64,000 nt of DNA from contig NZ_CP129672.1 in NCBI RefSeq assembly GCF_030505195.1, positions 4,808,501-4,872,500 on the forward strand, written 5' to 3'. The position numbers and the translations under genes are program-made. The notes under the pieces were generated by a model. That model saw nothing but the letters and a program-made list of their open reading frames with translations. It ran no database searches and was not told the DNA's origin. Below, piece after piece: positions 1 through 9,632 of this stretch; within the stretch, counting starts at the first letter, position 1; each line of letters opens with the position of its first letter. This DNA is from Comamonas testosteroni. Lineage in GTDB: Bacteria > Pseudomonadota > Gammaproteobacteria > Burkholderiales > Burkholderiaceae_C.

Positions 1-9
1 GAGTGCACC

Positions 10-1341
10 ATGCCCCAATCCCTGACTCAGCAACTGAGCCGTGAACAGCAAATCGCAGCCCTCGAAAAAGACTGGGCACAGAACCCACGCTGGAAGAGCG
101 TAAAGCGCGGTTACAGCGCTGCCGATGTGGTGCGTCTGCGTGGCAGCCTGCAGCCTGAGTACACGCTGGCCCAGCGCGGCGCCGAAGTGCTGTGGGACAA
201 GATTAACGGCAGCTCGAAGAAGGGCTATGTGAACGCCTTCGGCGCCATCTCTGCAGGCCAGGCCATGCAGCAGGCCAAGGCCGGCCTGGAAGCCGTGTAC
301 CTGTCGGGCTGGCAAGTAGCCGCCGACGGCAACACCTCCGAGACCATGTACCCCGATCAGTCGCTGTACGCCTATGACTCCGTGCCCACCATGGTGCGTC
401 GCATCAACAACACCTTCAAGCGCGCCGATGAAATCCAATGGGGCAAGGGCATCAACCCCGGCGACAAGGAGTTCATCGACTACTTCCTGCCCATCGTGGC
501 TGATGCGGAAGCCGGCTTTGGCGGCGTGCTCAACGCGTTCGAGCTGATGAAGAACATGATTCAGGCAGGTGCTGCCGGCGTGCACTTTGAAGACCAGTTG
601 GCCGCCGTCAAGAAGTGCGGCCACATGGGCGGCAAGGTGCTGGTGCCCACCCGCGAAGCGGTCGAGAAGCTGATCGCCGCCCGTTTTGCAGCTGACGTGA
701 TGGGCGTGCCCACCATTGTGCTGGCCCGTACCGATGCCGAAGCGGCCAACCTGATCACCAGCAACCATGACGAGAACGACATCCCGTTCCTGACTGGCGA
801 GCGTACTCAGGAGGGCTTCTACCGTGTCAAGAACGGTCTGGAGCAATCCATCAGCCGCGGCGTGGCCTACGCTCCCTATGCGGATCTGGTGTGGTGCGAA
901 ACCGGTGTGCCCGATATCGGCTTTGCCCGCGAATTTGCCCAGGCCGTGCACGCAGCCTGCCCAGGCAAGCTGCTGAGCTACAACTGCTCGCCTTCGTTCA
1001 ACTGGAAGAAGAATCTCAACGACAGCCAGATCGCTTCCTTCCAGGAAGACCTGTCCGCACTGGGTTACAAGTTCCAGTTCATCACGCTGGCCGGCATTCA
1101 CAGCAACTGGTACAACACCTTCAAGTTCGCCCACGAGTACGCTCGCGGCGAAGGCATGAAGCACTACGTGGAAATGATCCAGGAGCCCGAATTCGCGGCT
1201 CGTGACAAGGGCTACACCTTTGTCTCGCACCAGCAGGAAGTGGGCGCAGGTTACTTCGACGACGTGACCACCGTGATCCAGGGCGGCTCCTCCAGCGTCA
1301 AGGCGCTGACCGGCTCCACCGAGGAAGAGCAGTTCCATTGA
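10..1341 (+). CDS. aceA: Isocitrate lyase
   Basis: Cleaves isocitrate to glyoxylate and succinate, the first glyoxylate-shunt step, allowing growth on acetate and fatty acids; cytoplasmic. The 443-residue product matches the usual ~430-residue family length. The catalytic signature KKCGH is at residues 201-205 (Cys203), preceded by the metal-binding stretch [12 protein letters not shown] (161-172). The start is the first ATG of the window frame; only nine upstream bases are visible, so promoter and ribosome site lie outside. The gene ends 44 bases before a strong terminator, so it appears to be a separate unit from thrS. Nothing odd is seen; identification is secure by the active-site motif. 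Confidence 0.97.
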   Translation: MPQSLTQQLSREQQIAALEKDWAQNPRWKSVKRGYSAADVVRLRGSLQPEYTLAQRGAEVLWDKINGSSKKGYVNAFGAISAGQAMQQAKAGLEAVYLSGWQVAADGNTSETMYPDQSLYAYDSVPTMVRRINNTFKRADEIQWGKGINPGDKEFIDYFLPIVADAEAGFGGVLNAFELMKNMIQAGAAGVHFEDQLAAVKKCGHMGGKVLVPTREAVEKLIAARFAADVMGVPTIVLARTDAEAANLITSNHDENDIPFLTGERTQEGFYRVKNGLEQSISRGVAYAPYADLVWCETGVPDIGFAREFAQAVHAACPGKLLSYNCSPSFNWKKNLNDSQIASFQEDLSALGYKFQFITLAGIHSNWYNTFKFAHEYARGEGMKHYVEMIQEPEFAARDKGYTFVSHQQEVGAGYFDDVTTVIQGGSSSVKALTGSTEEEQFH

Positions 1342-1385
1342 GCCACGATGAATCGTGATTCTGTCTAGGTAAAAAAAGGGGTTAT

Positions 1386-1417
1386 GCGCCCGGGGCGAAA
1401 GTCTCGGGCGCTTTTTT
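1386..1417 (+). terminator. Rho-independent terminator of aceA
   Basis: An 11-bp GC-rich stem (1386-1396 with 1401-1411, two G-T wobbles) closes a GAAA tetraloop and is followed by six T residues. Confidence 0.93.
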
Positions 1418-1428
1418 GTTTGCCGGGT

Positions 1429-1434
1429 TAAAAT
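1429..1434 (+). promoter_or_regulatory. Possible -10 element of the thrS leader transcript
   Basis: TAAAAT lies about seven bases before a plausible start near 1441, just upstream of the leader peptide. No convincing -35 box is visible because that position falls in the aceA terminator. This is an inference from position and the near-consensus hexamer only. Confidence 0.4.
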
Positions 1435-1477
1435 GCCGCGACTTCAATTCACAAGGGCGAGAAAGGCATCAACGGTT

Positions 1478-1519
1478 ATGACACCGCGAACTACATCGGA
1501 GATGTACTTCAGCTGCTGA
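1478..1519 (+). CDS. Thr-rich leader peptide of thrS
   Basis: A 13-residue reading frame, [13 protein letters not shown], with three Thr codons (ACA, ACT, ACA) among its first six. GAAAGG at 1461-1466 could be its ribosome site, though spacing (11 bases) is long. It lies just upstream of a terminator hairpin preceding thrS. Its codons for Pro-Arg-Thr (CGCGAAC, 1485-1491) are complementary to GTTCGCG (1532-1538), which can alternatively pair with the terminator's left arm. That layout is what a ribosome-stalling attenuation leader needs: shortage of charged tRNA-Thr would stall the ribosome on segment 1 and favour antitermination. Regulatory role is inferred; the sequences and pairings are directly visible. 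Confidence 0.7.
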   Translation: MTPRTTSEMYFSC

Positions 1520-1529
1520 TGGCAGCTGG

Positions 1530-1579
1530 CGGTTCGCGCCTGCCCGAGATTTCTCGACCCCTCATCAAAGCGCGGACTG
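1530..1579 (+). promoter_or_regulatory. Antiterminator helix of the thrS attenuator
   Basis: CGGTTCGCGC (1530-1539) can form a continuous 10-bp helix, with two wobbles, with GCGCGGACTG (1570-1579). The second arm is also the left arm of the terminator, so the structures are mutually exclusive. The first arm can instead be captured by CGCGAAC inside the leader peptide. Confidence 0.68.
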
Positions 1580-1593
1580 GTTCCGCGCTTTTT
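1567..1593 (+). terminator. Attenuator terminator upstream of thrS
   Basis: A 10-bp perfect stem (1567-1576 with 1582-1591) with a five-base loop runs into a run of five T residues. It lies about 70 bases before the thrS start and after the leader peptide, so it would stop transcription before thrS unless the alternative helix forms. Confidence 0.85.
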
Positions 1594-1662
1594 GCTTTCA
1601 GGCAACTCCAAAGCTCTGGCGCTGGCCCTCACCCACACAAATTTGGTTTGACAAGGAATTTC

Positions 1663-3582
1663 ATGATCAACATCACGCTCCCCGATGGCTCCAAGCGCGA
1701 ATATCCGGGCCCGGTTTCGGTCGCTGAGGTCGCTGCTTCGATCGGCTCCGGCCTGGCCAAGGCGGCACTTGCCGGCAAGATCAACGGCAAGGTCGTGGAC
1801 ACCAGCTTTGTGATCGAGCAGGATTCGCCGCTGTCCATCATCACCGCCAAGGATGCCGATGGTCTGGAGGTGATCCGCCACTCCACCGCTCACTTGCTGG
1901 CCTATGCCGTCAAGGAGCTGTTTCCCGATGCCCAGGTCACCATCGGCCCTGTGATCGAAAACGGTTTCTACTACGACTTCTCGTACAAGCGTCCCTTCAC
2001 TCCCGAAGATCTGGCTGCCATCGAAAAGAAGATGACCGAGCTGGCCAACAAGGACGAGCAGGTGGTGCGTCGCGTGCTGCCGCGCGACGAGGCCGTGCAG
2101 TACTTCAAGGGCATCGGCGAAGCCTACAAGGCCGAGATCATTGCCTCCATCCCCAGCAACGAGGATGTGAGCCTGTACCGTGAAGGCGCCTTCGAAGATC
2201 TGTGCCGTGGCCCTCACGTGCCCAGCACTGGCAAGCTCAAGCACTTCAAGCTGATGAAGGTGGCCGGTGCCTACTGGCGTGGCGACCACCGCAACGAGAT
2301 GCTGCAGCGCATCTACGGCACCGCCTGGGCGACCAAGGACGAGCTCAAGGACTATCTGTTCCGCCTGGAAGAAGCCGAAAAGCGCGATCACCGCAAGCTG
2401 GGCCGCGAGCTGGATCTGTTCCACATCGATGAGCATTCGCCCGGCACCGTGTTCTGGCACCCCAAGGGTTGGGCAGTCTGGCAACAGGTCGAGCAGTACA
2501 TGCGCCGCGTCTATCAGGACAACGGCTACCAGGAAGTCAAGGCTCCGCAGATTCTGGACAAGGGCCTGTGGGAGAAGACCGGCCACTGGGACAAGTACCG
2601 CGAAAACATGTTCACCACCGATTCGGAAAAGCGTGAATATGCCCTCAAGCCCATGAACTGCCCGGGCCACATCATCATCTTCAAGCAAGGCATCAAGAGC
2701 TATCGCGATCTGCCGCTGCGCTTTGGCGAGTTCGGCAACTGCCATCGCAACGAGCCCACCGGTTCGCTGCACGGCATCATGCGCGTGCGTGCCTTCACTC
2801 AGGACGATGGTCACATCTTCTGTACCGAAGACCAGATCCAGGCCGAGGTGACGGCCTTCACTTCGCTGCTGCAAAAGGTGTATGCCGACTTCGGTTTCAC
2901 CAATATTTTGTATCGCCTGTCGACCCGTCCCGAGAAGCGCATCGGCACCGATGAAGCCTGGGACAAGGCCGAGAACGCGCTGGCCGAAGGTCTGCGCGCT
3001 TCGGGTTGCGAGTTCGAGTATCTGCCGGGCGAGGGCGCGTTCTACGGCCCGAAGATCGAGTACACCCTGAAGGATGCGCTGGGTCGCGAATGGCAGTGCG
3101 GCACCATCCAGGTGGACCCGAACATGCCCGAGCGTCTCGATGCGGAATTCGTGGGCGAGGATGGCGAGCGCCATCGTCCCATCATGCTGCACCGCGCGAT
3201 TCTGGGTTCGCTCGAGCGTTTCATCGGCATTTTGGTCGAGCATCACTCGGGCGCGCTGCCTGCCTGGCTGGCTCCCGTGCAGGCTGCCGTGCTCAATATC
3301 ACGGACGCTCAGGCCGACTATGCGCAGGAAGTTGCGCAGAAGCTGCAAAAAGCATTGCCGAATCAAAGCCTTAGGGTAGTGACAGATCTGCGCAATGAAA
3401 AGATTACGTATAAAATACGCGAGCATTCCATGCAGAAGCTGCCCTACATCCTTGTCGCAGGCGACAAGGAGAAGGCTGCTGGTGCGGTTGCAGTGCGCGC
3501 CCGGGGTAACAAAGACCTCGGTGTGATGTCGGTTGATGCATTCATTGAATTGCTCGCCAAGGACATCACGGCCAAGGCCTGA
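1663..3582 (+). CDS. thrS: Threonyl-tRNA synthetase
   Basis: Charges tRNA-Thr; cytoplasmic class II synthetase. The 639-residue length is normal. An N-terminal TGS domain (about 1-60) is followed by the editing domain with HSTAH and CRGPH, then the catalytic core with MNCPGH (zinc ligand Cys333), the motif-2 region around [12 protein letters not shown] and motif 3 around [11 protein letters not shown], and a C-terminal anticodon-binding domain. The ATG at 1663 is preferred because it follows AAGGAA (1653-1658) and begins the TGS domain; an open frame extends upstream to 1519 through the attenuator but has no such support. It is the first gene of the translation cluster thrS-infC-rpmI-rplT, apparently controlled by the leader. 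Confidence 0.97.
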   Translation: MINITLPDGSKREYPGPVSVAEVAASIGSGLAKAALAGKINGKVVDTSFVIEQDSPLSIITAKDADGLEVIRHSTAHLLAYAVKELFPDAQVTIGPVIENGFYYDFSYKRPFTPEDLAAIEKKMTELANKDEQVVRRVLPRDEAVQYFKGIGEAYKAEIIASIPSNEDVSLYREGAFEDLCRGPHVPSTGKLKHFKLMKVAGAYWRGDHRNEMLQRIYGTAWATKDELKDYLFRLEEAEKRDHRKLGRELDLFHIDEHSPGTVFWHPKGWAVWQQVEQYMRRVYQDNGYQEVKAPQILDKGLWEKTGHWDKYRENMFTTDSEKREYALKPMNCPGHIIIFKQGIKSYRDLPLRFGEFGNCHRNEPTGSLHGIMRVRAFTQDDGHIFCTEDQIQAEVTAFTSLLQKVYADFGFTNILYRLSTRPEKRIGTDEAWDKAENALAEGLRASGCEFEYLPGEGAFYGPKIEYTLKDALGREWQCGTIQVDPNMPERLDAEFVGEDGERHRPIMLHRAILGSLERFIGILVEHHSGALPAWLAPVQAAVLNITDAQADYAQEVAQKLQKALPNQSLRVVTDLRNEKITYKIREHSMQKLPYILVAGDKEKAAGAVAVRARGNKDLGVMSVDAFIELLAKDITAKA

Positions 3583-3673
3583 AGCAGATTAATTTTTGTG
3601 GCGGGCCGGTCAGCGTGCAAGGCACGCTAGCCGGCTACGCTGTTGTAGCCATTTCAATCCAAGGGTGAAAACC

Positions 3674-4297
3674 ATAGCTACTGAATTTCGCGATCGGCGC
3701 CACCGTGAAGAGCGCAAGCATCGACTGAACCGAGAAATCATGGCGCCTGAAGTGCGTCTGTCTGGTCCTGACAACGAGCCTCTGGGCATCGTGCCGCTGC
3801 TAGAAGCGCTGCGCATGGCCGGTGAGTTGGATGTCGACCTGGTGGAAATTGCGGCCAACGCATCTCCTCCGGTCTGCCGTTTGATGGATTACGGCAAGTT
3901 CAAGTACCAGGAACAGAAGAAGGCTGCCGAAGCCAAGGCCAAGCAGACCGTCATCGAAATCAAGGAAGTGAAGTTCCGCCCTGGTACGGATGATGGTGAC
4001 TACAACATCAAACTGCGCAATATCCGCCGTTTTCTGGCGGAAGGCGACAAGTGCAAGATCACGCTGCGTTTCCGCGGCCGTGAAATCACGCACCAGCAGC
4101 TGGGTCTGAATCTGCTCAACCGTCTGCGCGACGATCTGGCCGATTCCATCCAGGTGGAGCAGTTCCCCAAGCTGGAAGGCCGTCAGATGATCATGATGGT
4201 GGCGCCGTCTCGTGCAGGCGGCAAGAAGCCTGCCGGTGGTGCAAAACCACAAGGTGATGGCGTCGCTGCTGCACCTGAAGCTGCAGATAAGGCATAA
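3674..4297 (+). CDS. infC: Translation initiation factor IF-3, AUA start
   Basis: IF-3 binds the 30S subunit, prevents 50S joining and proofreads the start codon. The 207-residue product has the N-terminal domain ([13 protein letters not shown]..., [12 protein letters not shown]) and C-terminal domain ([14 protein letters not shown]..., [13 protein letters not shown]), followed by a low-complexity tail. No ATG, GTG or TTG fits the conserved N terminus: the best start is ATA at 3674, six bases after AGGGTG. Non-AUG infC starts are well known and allow IF-3 to repress its own translation; AUA is among the rarer choices. An upstream frame opening at 3596 lacks conservation to IF-3. Overall identification is certain; the exact start is inferred. 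Confidence 0.93.
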   Translation: MATEFRDRRHREERKHRLNREIMAPEVRLSGPDNEPLGIVPLLEALRMAGELDVDLVEIAANASPPVCRLMDYGKFKYQEQKKAAEAKAKQTVIEIKEVKFRPGTDDGDYNIKLRNIRRFLAEGDKCKITLRFRGREITHQQLGLNLLNRLRDDLADSIQVEQFPKLEGRQMIMMVAPSRAGGKKPAGGAKPQGDGVAAAPEAADKA

Positions 4298-4318
4298 TTG
4301 CTGTTTTGCCTTGCGGGT

Positions 4319-4341
4319 AAAAGTGGGCTTGGCCCACTTTT
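4319..4341 (+). terminator. Terminator after infC
   Basis: A perfect 10-bp stem, AAAAGTGGGC (4319-4328) with GCCCACTTTT (4332-4341), closes a three-base loop and ends in T residues. It may partly uncouple infC from rpmI-rplT. Confidence 0.85.
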
Positions 4342-4343
4342 GC

Positions 4344-4425
4344 AGGACTTACGCAAACAAGGATGTCGCAACGGCCAGCTTCTTTTAGAAGATGCCTTGC
4401 CTAAGACCTGATTTGCGTAAGTCGT
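4344..4425. repeat. Palindromic intergenic element, copy 1
   Basis: An 82-nt element with perfect 12-bp terminal inverted repeats, GACTTACGCAAA (4346-4357) and TTTGCGTAAGTC (4412-4423). Related copies lie at 5188-5266 and 9505-9584; all share AGGACTT at the left and CCTGAT...GTCGT at the right. No coding frame is seen. Confidence 0.75.
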
Positions 4426-4572
4426 TTTTGTGCGGCAACAAAGAATTTGCAGGCTTGCCTGCAAGACGTCAGTCCGGCCTGGCCGGACTGACAAACAAGT
4501 GCCTCGGAGGCCAGCGAAGTGTGTGCAGGTTGCACACCGCCTTGCGAGCACAAATTCAATAGGAGCATTCAC

Positions 4573-4776
4573 ATGCCCAAAATGAAGACTAAGAGCAGCG
4601 CGAAGAAGCGTTTTCGCGTTCGTCCCGGTGGTACCGTCAAGCGCGGTCAAGCCTTCAAGCGTCACATCTTGACCAAGAAGACCACGAAGAACAAGCGTCA
4701 CCTGCGTGGCATTGTCAACGTGCATGAAGGCGATATGGGCTCCATCGCAAAGATGTTGCCTGGCGCTGGTCTGTAA
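4573..4776 (+). CDS. rpmI: 50S ribosomal protein L35
   Basis: A 67-residue, highly basic protein beginning [14 protein letters not shown], the hallmark N terminus of L35, a small structural protein of the large ribosomal subunit. The start at 4573 follows TAGGAG (4560-4565). An upstream in-frame start at 4519 would add non-conserved residues and is rejected. It is 26 bases before rplT, the conserved arrangement in which L35 and L20 are co-transcribed. In several bacteria L20 represses this unit by binding mRNA; no such site was identified here. Confidence 0.96.
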   Translation: MPKMKTKSSAKKRFRVRPGGTVKRGQAFKRHILTKKTTKNKRHLRGIVNVHEGDMGSIAKMLPGAGL

Positions 4777-4802
4777 TTCACTGACGAACTAGGAGAAAAC
4801 AC

Positions 4803-5162
4803 ATGCCTCGCGTCAAACGTGGTGTAACGGCCCGTGCCCGTCACAAAAAAGTTCTGAATCTGGCCAAGGGTTTCCGCGGTCGCCGTGGTAACGTCTTCCG
4901 CGTTGCCAAGCAAGCGGTCATGAAGGCTGGTCAATACGCCTACCGTGACCGTCGTACCAAGAAGCGCGTGTTCCGTCAGCTGTGGATCGCTCGTATCAAC
5001 GCTGCTGCACGTGAACTGGGTCTGACTTACAGCCAATTCGCCAACGGCCTGAAGAAGGCTGCCATCGAAATCGACCGCAAGATGCTGGCCGATATCGCCG
5101 TGCACGACAAGGCTGCTTTTGCAGCTATCGTCGACCAAGTCAAGGCCAAGCTGGCTGCCTGA
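4803..5162 (+). CDS. rplT: 50S ribosomal protein L20
   Basis: A 119-residue basic protein starting [16 protein letters not shown], typical of L20, which binds 23S rRNA early in large-subunit assembly. The ATG at 4803 follows AGGAG (4791-4795). It is directly downstream of rpmI. It ends before palindromic element copy 2 and a terminator, so the infC-rpmI-rplT unit probably ends here. Confidence 0.97.
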   Translation: MPRVKRGVTARARHKKVLNLAKGFRGRRGNVFRVAKQAVMKAGQYAYRDRRTKKRVFRQLWIARINAAARELGLTYSQFANGLKKAAIEIDRKMLADIAVHDKAAFAAIVDQVKAKLAA

Positions 5163-5187
5163 GGTCACGATCGGTAGTTACTCTTGT

Positions 5188-5266
5188 AGGACTTTTGCAG
5201 ACCAGAATCCCCAAAGGCATTTGCCGATGGGCGAGCATCTTGCTCGAACCTGATTGCAGAAGTCGT
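5188..5266. repeat. Palindromic intergenic element, copy 2
   Basis: A 79-nt relative of the element at 4344-4425: AGGACTTTTGCAGACCAGAAT at the left edge (5188-5208, 21 bases) and CCTGATTGCAGAAGTCGT at the right. The end repeats GACTTTTGCA and TGCAGAAGTC pair with one wobble. Confidence 0.7.
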
Positions 5267-5298
5267 GTCTTGTTCGGTAGCTGCTGATGCACAAACAG

Positions 5299-5340
5299 CA
5301 AGGGCTAGGGCTTGAAAAGGCACTAGCCCTTGTTTATTTT
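5299..5340 (+). terminator. Terminator between rplT and pheS
   Basis: A perfect 10-bp stem, CAAGGGCTAG (5299-5308) with CTAGCCCTTG (5323-5332), followed by GTTTATTTTT-type T-rich sequence. It lies only 23 bases before pheS, so an attenuator role for pheS is possible, but no Phe-rich leader peptide was found. Confidence 0.8.
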
Positions 5341-5362
5341 TACAAGTCGATAAAGAGTCGAT

Positions 5363-6415
5363 ATGAACGAGTTGGATTCTCTGGTCGAAAGCGCACAGCA
5401 ACTGTTTGCGCAAGCCCACACCCCCGCTGATCTGGAAAATGCCAAGGCGCAGTTTCTGGGCAAGTCGGGCAAGATGACCGAGCTCATGAAGGGCATGGCG
5501 CAGCTTTCCGTCGAAGAGAAGAAGTCGCGCGGCGCCGCCATCAACGTGGCCAAGCAGGCGATCGAAGCGGCCTTGACCGCCCGTCGCAAGGCTTTGGCAG
5601 ACGCCGAGCTGCAGGCCCATCTGAAGGCCGAGGTGCTGGATGTGACTCTGCCTGGTCGCCGTCGTGGCGCGGGAGGGCTGCACCCCGTCTCCATCACCAT
5701 GGAGCGTATCGAGGGTATTTTCGGCTCCATGGGCTTTGATGTGGCCCAGGGCCCCGAGATCGAATCCGACTGGTTCAACTTCACGGCGCTGAACACGCCC
5801 GAAGACCATCCCGCGCGCTCCATGCACGACACCTTCTATGTCGAAGGCGGCACCCAGCACGCACCCAATCTGCTGCGCACGCACACCAGCCCCATGCAGG
5901 TGCGCCATGCCGTGCAGCATGTGAAGAATTACCGCAACGCGCTCGATGCCGGCCAGACCATGCCCGAGATCCGCGTGATTGCCCCCGGCCGCACCTACCG
6001 TGTGGACTCGGATGCCACCCACTCGCCGATGTTCCACCAGTGCGAAGGCCTGTGGATCGGCGAGAACGTGAGCTTCAAGGACCTGAAGGTCGTGTTCACC
6101 GATTTCTGCAAGACCTTCTTCGAGCAGGATGATCTGGTGCTGCGTTTTCGTCCCAGCTTCTTCCCGTTCACCGAGCCTTCGGCCGAAATCGACATCCAGT
6201 TCCAGAGCGGCCCGCTGGCCGGCAAGTGGCTGGAAGTGGCGGGCTCCGGCCAGGTGCACCCCAATGTGGTGCGCAACATGGGCTTGGACCCCGAAAAATA
6301 CATCGGCTTTGCCTTTGGCATGGGCCCCGACCGCCTGACCATGCTGCGTTACGGCGTGAACGACCTGCGCCTGTTCTTCGACGGCGACATCCGTTTTCTG
6401 TCGCAGTTTCAGTAA
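5363..6415 (+). CDS. pheS: Phenylalanyl-tRNA synthetase alpha subunit
   Basis: The alpha chain of the alpha2-beta2 class II synthetase that charges tRNA-Phe; it holds the catalytic site. The 350-residue length is normal. An N-terminal coiled-coil arm (about 1-90) precedes the catalytic domain, with the motif-2 region [15 protein letters not shown] and motif 3 [17 protein letters not shown] near the C terminus. The ATG at 5363 follows a weak ribosome site and begins the conserved [13 protein letters not shown]. The gene follows a terminator and is followed by pheT after an unusually long 167-bp gap. Confidence 0.97.
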   Translation: MNELDSLVESAQQLFAQAHTPADLENAKAQFLGKSGKMTELMKGMAQLSVEEKKSRGAAINVAKQAIEAALTARRKALADAELQAHLKAEVLDVTLPGRRRGAGGLHPVSITMERIEGIFGSMGFDVAQGPEIESDWFNFTALNTPEDHPARSMHDTFYVEGGTQHAPNLLRTHTSPMQVRHAVQHVKNYRNALDAGQTMPEIRVIAPGRTYRVDSDATHSPMFHQCEGLWIGENVSFKDLKVVFTDFCKTFFEQDDLVLRFRPSFFPFTEPSAEIDIQFQSGPLAGKWLEVAGSGQVHPNVVRNMGLDPEKYIGFAFGMGPDRLTMLRYGVNDLRLFFDGDIRFLSQFQ

Positions 6416-6528
6416 TTAAAAAAGTGAGCTGTCAGCGCACGCTTTGAAACGATTTCAGATAGTTTTTATGCTGAAATCCTTGTGTGACGAGCGCTAGTAG
6501 CTCATCTTTTTGATGATACGCATGCCCA

Positions 6529-6560
6529 GCCAGTGGCAGACCGCTTGCGGTGCGACTGGC
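6529..6560 (+). promoter_or_regulatory. Hairpin in the pheS-pheT gap
   Basis: GCCAGT (6529-6534) pairs with ACTGGC (6555-6560), with an inner ACCGC/GCGGT stem. There is no T-run, so it is not a standard terminator; it may stabilise mRNA or influence pheT translation. Function is unknown. Confidence 0.45.
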
Positions 6561-6582
6561 ATGAACGCCAAAGAGTCTGACT

Positions 6583-9036
6583 ATGCAATTTCCTGAATCC
6601 TGGTTGCGCGAATACTGCAACCCCAATCTGACCACCCAGCAACTGGCCGATACCCTGACCATGGCCGGTCTGGAAGTGGAAGAGCTGGATCCTGTGGCGC
6701 CTCCCTTCACCGGCATCGTGGTCGGCGAAATCAAGGAAGCCGTGCAACACCCCGACGCCGACCGTCTGCGCGTATGCAAGGTGGATATTGGCCAGCCCGA
6801 GCTGCTGAACATCGTCTGCGGCGCGCCGAACGCGCGCGTGGGCATCCGCATTCCCTGCGCCACCGTGGGCGCCGAGCTGCCGCCCGGTGCCGATGGCAAG
6901 CCCTTCAAGATCAAGATCGGCAAGCTGCGCGGCGTGCAGAGCTTTGGCATGCTGTGCTCGGCCAAGGAGCTGGGCATCGACGAAGACGCCAGCGGTCTGC
7001 TGGAGTTCCCTGCCGATGCGCCCCTGGGCCAGAGCGTGCGCGAGTACCTGAATCTGGACGACACGCTGTTCACGCTCAAGCTCACGCCCAATCTGGCGCA
7101 CTGCCTGAGTGTCTACGGTGTGGCGCGCGAGCTGTCGGCGCTGACCGGCACGCCGCTCAAAGCTCTGTCCTTCCCCGCTGCGGCCGTGGCCTTGCAAGAC
7201 AAGCTGCCGGTCAAGATCGAGGCGACCGATCTGTGCGGACGCTTCTCGGGCCGTATCGTGCGCAACGTCAACACGCGGGTGAAGACGCCCCAGTGGATGG
7301 TGGACCGCCTGGCGCGCTGCGGTCAGCGCTCGGTCAGCCCGCTGGTGGATATCTCCAACTATGTGATGTTCGAGCTGGGCCGTCCCAGCCATATCTTCGA
7401 TCTGGACAAGATCAGTGGCGGCCTGAATGTGCGCTGGGGCAAGGAGGGCGAAACGCTCAAGCTGCTCAACGGCAACACCATCAAGATCGACGATTTCCTG
7501 AAGGTCGGCGTGATTGCCGATGACAAGCAGGTTGAGTCGCTGGCCGGCATCATGGGCGGCGACGCCACGGCCGTCTCCGACGACACCCGCAACATCTACA
7601 TCGAAGCCGCGTTCTGGTTCCCCAAGGCCGTGGCCGGCCGCTCGCGCCACTTCAACTTCTCGACCGACGCCGGTCACCGCTTCGAGCGCGGTGTGGACCC
7701 CGAGTTCACCACCGAGCACATCGAGCGCATCACCGCGCTGGTGCTGGAAATCTGCGGCACGCCCGAGACACAGGTCGGCGCCATGGACGACCAGCGGCCC
7801 AATATGCCCACCTCCAAGGCTGTGCAGCTGCGCGTGTCGCGTGCGGCCAAGGTCATCGGCATGGACGTGACCCAGCAGCAATGCCTGGACGCCCTGAACG
7901 GCCTGGGCCTGCCTGCCTCCGTGGCTTCGGAGGGCGTGATTTCGGTGACTGCTCCTACCTTCCGCTTCGACATCAATCTGGAAGAGGATCTGATCGAGGA
8001 AGTGGCCCGCATGATCGGCTACGAAAACCTGCCGACCCCCAAGCCGCTGGCCCCGATCTCGCCCAAGCTGCGCGCTGAGAACGAGCGCAGCCCCTATGCC
8101 GTGCGCCACGAACTGGCGGGCCTGGGCTACCAGGAAACCATCAACTTCAGCTTTGTCGAAGAAAAGTGGGAGCAGGAGCTGGCAGGCAACAACAATGCCA
8201 TCAAGCTGCTCAACCCCATTGCCAGCCATCTGAGCGTGATGCGCTCGTCGCTGCTGGGCTCGCTGCTGCAAGTCTTGAAGTTCAACGTGGACCGCAAGGC
8301 GCAGCGCGTGCGTGTGTTCGAGCTGGGCCGCGTGTTCTTCAAGGACGACTCCGTGGTCGACTCCGACACCACCGTCAAGGGCTTTTACCAGCCCATGCGC
8401 GTGGCGGGTCTGGCCTACGGCGCTGCCGATCAGCTGCAGTGGGGCAGGGCAGAAGCCAAGGTCGACTTCTACGACGTCAAGGGCGATGTGGAAGCGCTGC
8501 TGGCTCCGGCCAAGCCCGTGTTCGAGCCTGCCGAGCACCCCGCCATGCACCCCGGCCGCTGCGCGCGCGTGCTGCTGGACGGCAAGGCCATCGGCTTTGT
8601 CGGCGAGCTGCACCCCCAATGGCGCCAGGAATGGGATCTGGCCCAGGCTCCCGTGATGTTCGAGCTGGAGCTGGACGCCGTGCTGGCCCGTCAGGTCCCT
8701 GTGTTCAAGCCCGTGGCCAAGCACCAGGCGGTGGAGCGCGACATTGCCGTGGTCGTCAAGGAAGCCGTGACCCACGCCCAGGTGATGGAAGCCGTGCAGC
8801 AAGGCGTGCAGGGCGGCATTCTGCGCTCGGCCGTGCTGTTCGACGTATTCCGTCCCAAGAAGCTCAAGGCGGGCGAGGAAGCGGCGCTGGGCAGTCTGGC
8901 CCAGGACGAAAAGAGCCTGGCCGTGCGTCTGACGCTGGGCAGCGACAGCGCGTCGCTGACCGATGCGGAAATCGAGGCCGCCATGCAGGGCACAATTGCG
9001 GCTCTGGTTGAACGCGTTGCGGCTCGACTGCGCTGA
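6583..9036 (+). CDS. pheT: Phenylalanyl-tRNA synthetase beta subunit
   Basis: The 817-residue beta chain carries tRNA binding and the editing of Tyr-tRNA-Phe. Visible parts are the N-terminal EMAP-like tRNA-binding OB domain (about 39-150), the B3/B4 editing and B5 domains in the middle, a catalytic-like core, and a C-terminal ferredoxin-fold anticodon-binding domain (about 720-817). Length agrees with the family (~800). The start ATG begins [14 protein letters not shown], a conserved N terminus. It is followed at 28 bases by ihfA, the standard arrangement in proteobacteria. Confidence 0.97.
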   Translation: MQFPESWLREYCNPNLTTQQLADTLTMAGLEVEELDPVAPPFTGIVVGEIKEAVQHPDADRLRVCKVDIGQPELLNIVCGAPNARVGIRIPCATVGAELPPGADGKPFKIKIGKLRGVQSFGMLCSAKELGIDEDASGLLEFPADAPLGQSVREYLNLDDTLFTLKLTPNLAHCLSVYGVARELSALTGTPLKALSFPAAAVALQDKLPVKIEATDLCGRFSGRIVRNVNTRVKTPQWMVDRLARCGQRSVSPLVDISNYVMFELGRPSHIFDLDKISGGLNVRWGKEGETLKLLNGNTIKIDDFLKVGVIADDKQVESLAGIMGGDATAVSDDTRNIYIEAAFWFPKAVAGRSRHFNFSTDAGHRFERGVDPEFTTEHIERITALVLEICGTPETQVGAMDDQRPNMPTSKAVQLRVSRAAKVIGMDVTQQQCLDALNGLGLPASVASEGVISVTAPTFRFDINLEEDLIEEVARMIGYENLPTPKPLAPISPKLRAENERSPYAVRHELAGLGYQETINFSFVEEKWEQELAGNNNAIKLLNPIASHLSVMRSSLLGSLLQVLKFNVDRKAQRVRVFELGRVFFKDDSVVDSDTTVKGFYQPMRVAGLAYGAADQLQWGRAEAKVDFYDVKGDVEALLAPAKPVFEPAEHPAMHPGRCARVLLDGKAIGFVGELHPQWRQEWDLAQAPVMFELELDAVLARQVPVFKPVAKHQAVERDIAVVVKEAVTHAQVMEAVQQGVQGGILRSAVLFDVFRPKKLKAGEEAALGSLAQDEKSLAVRLTLGSDSASLTDAEIEAAMQGTIAALVERVAARLR

Positions 9037-9064
9037 TATGTTCAATCCACAAGGAGATCGACCC

Positions 9065-9391
9065 ATGGAGCTTGCCGTAGAGAGCATCGACAGCCCTGCG
9101 TTGACCAAGGCGCAGCTGGCCGATCTGCTGTTTGACGAAATCGGTCTGAACAAGCGCGAAGCCAAGGACATGGTGGATGCGTTTTTCGACCTGATCTCGC
9201 AAAAGCTGGTGGAGGGCGAAGACGTCAAGCTTTCGGGCTTTGGCAACTTCCAGATCCGCACCAAGGCGCCTCGGCCCGGTCGCAACCCGCGCACCGGCGA
9301 GCTGATTCCCATCGCTGCGCGCCGCGTGGTGACCTTTCATGCCAGCAGCAAGCTCAAGGAGCTGATCCAGGGCGAGAGTTCGGAGTCTTAA
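9065..9391 (+). CDS. ihfA: Integration host factor alpha subunit
   Basis: IHF bends DNA sharply in recombination, replication and transcription, as a heterodimer with IHF beta. The 108-residue protein has the HU/IHF fold, with the DNA-binding arm region [21 protein letters not shown] (split here: [10 protein letters not shown] then [11 protein letters not shown]) and the intercalating Pro in GRNP. Start ATG 9065 follows the strong site AAGGAGAT (9051-9058); an upstream open frame from 8963 lies inside pheT and is rejected. It is probably co-transcribed with pheT. Host IHF is also relevant to integration of the prophage later in this window. Confidence 0.96.
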   Translation: MELAVESIDSPALTKAQLADLLFDEIGLNKREAKDMVDAFFDLISQKLVEGEDVKLSGFGNFQIRTKAPRPGRNPRTGELIPIAARRVVTFHASSKLKELIQGESSES

Positions 9392-9440
9392 GGCGATTGG
9401 CACACGGCGGATGCACTGTCAAGCGGAGCATCGGTCACTG

Positions 9441-9490
9441 AAGAGCTGACAGTCTTGCGTCGCGCGCGGTGCAAGGTCCTGTCAGCTCTT
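9441..9490. repeat. Long inverted repeat after ihfA
   Basis: AAGAGCTGACAG (9441-9452) and CTGTCAGCTCTT (9479-9490) form a perfect 12-bp stem, extended inside by CTTGC/GCAAG. No T-run follows, so it may be a processed or Rho-assisted 3' end of the pheT-ihfA message. Confidence 0.65.
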
Positions 9491-9504
9491 CGCGCTATAT
9501 TGCT

Positions 9505-9584
9505 AGGACTTGCGCAAACAGGAATGCATAGCGGGCATCTCGATCGATAAAACACCGTGCCTGATCCGGATTTGCGCAGGTCGT
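9505..9584. repeat. Palindromic intergenic element, copy 3
   Basis: An 80-nt relative of the elements at 4344 and 5188. End repeats GACTTGCGCAAA (9508-9519) and TTTGCGCAGGTC (9571-9582) pair with one wobble. Confidence 0.72.
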
Positions 9585-9632
9585 GATTGCCTATCTTTCA
9601 CCCATCCCTTCACTGACCGCTTGCAACCAGCC

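Noticed and set aside
1441..1600. A tRNA or tmRNA upstream of thrS
   Set aside because: No T-arm or cloverleaf could be drawn; the sequence is better explained by a leader peptide and attenuator.
1444..3426. Long minus-strand frame opposite thrS
   Set aside because: Antisense of a certain gene in GC-rich DNA; no family resemblance.
6502..9312. 936-codon minus-strand frame opposite pheT and ihfA
   Set aside because: Shadow of certain genes; His/Leu/Gln-rich composition typical of antisense frames.
9510..9632. Longer N terminus of the MerR-type protein
   Set aside because: The added part is translated from palindromic element copy 3 and is not needed for the HTH domain.
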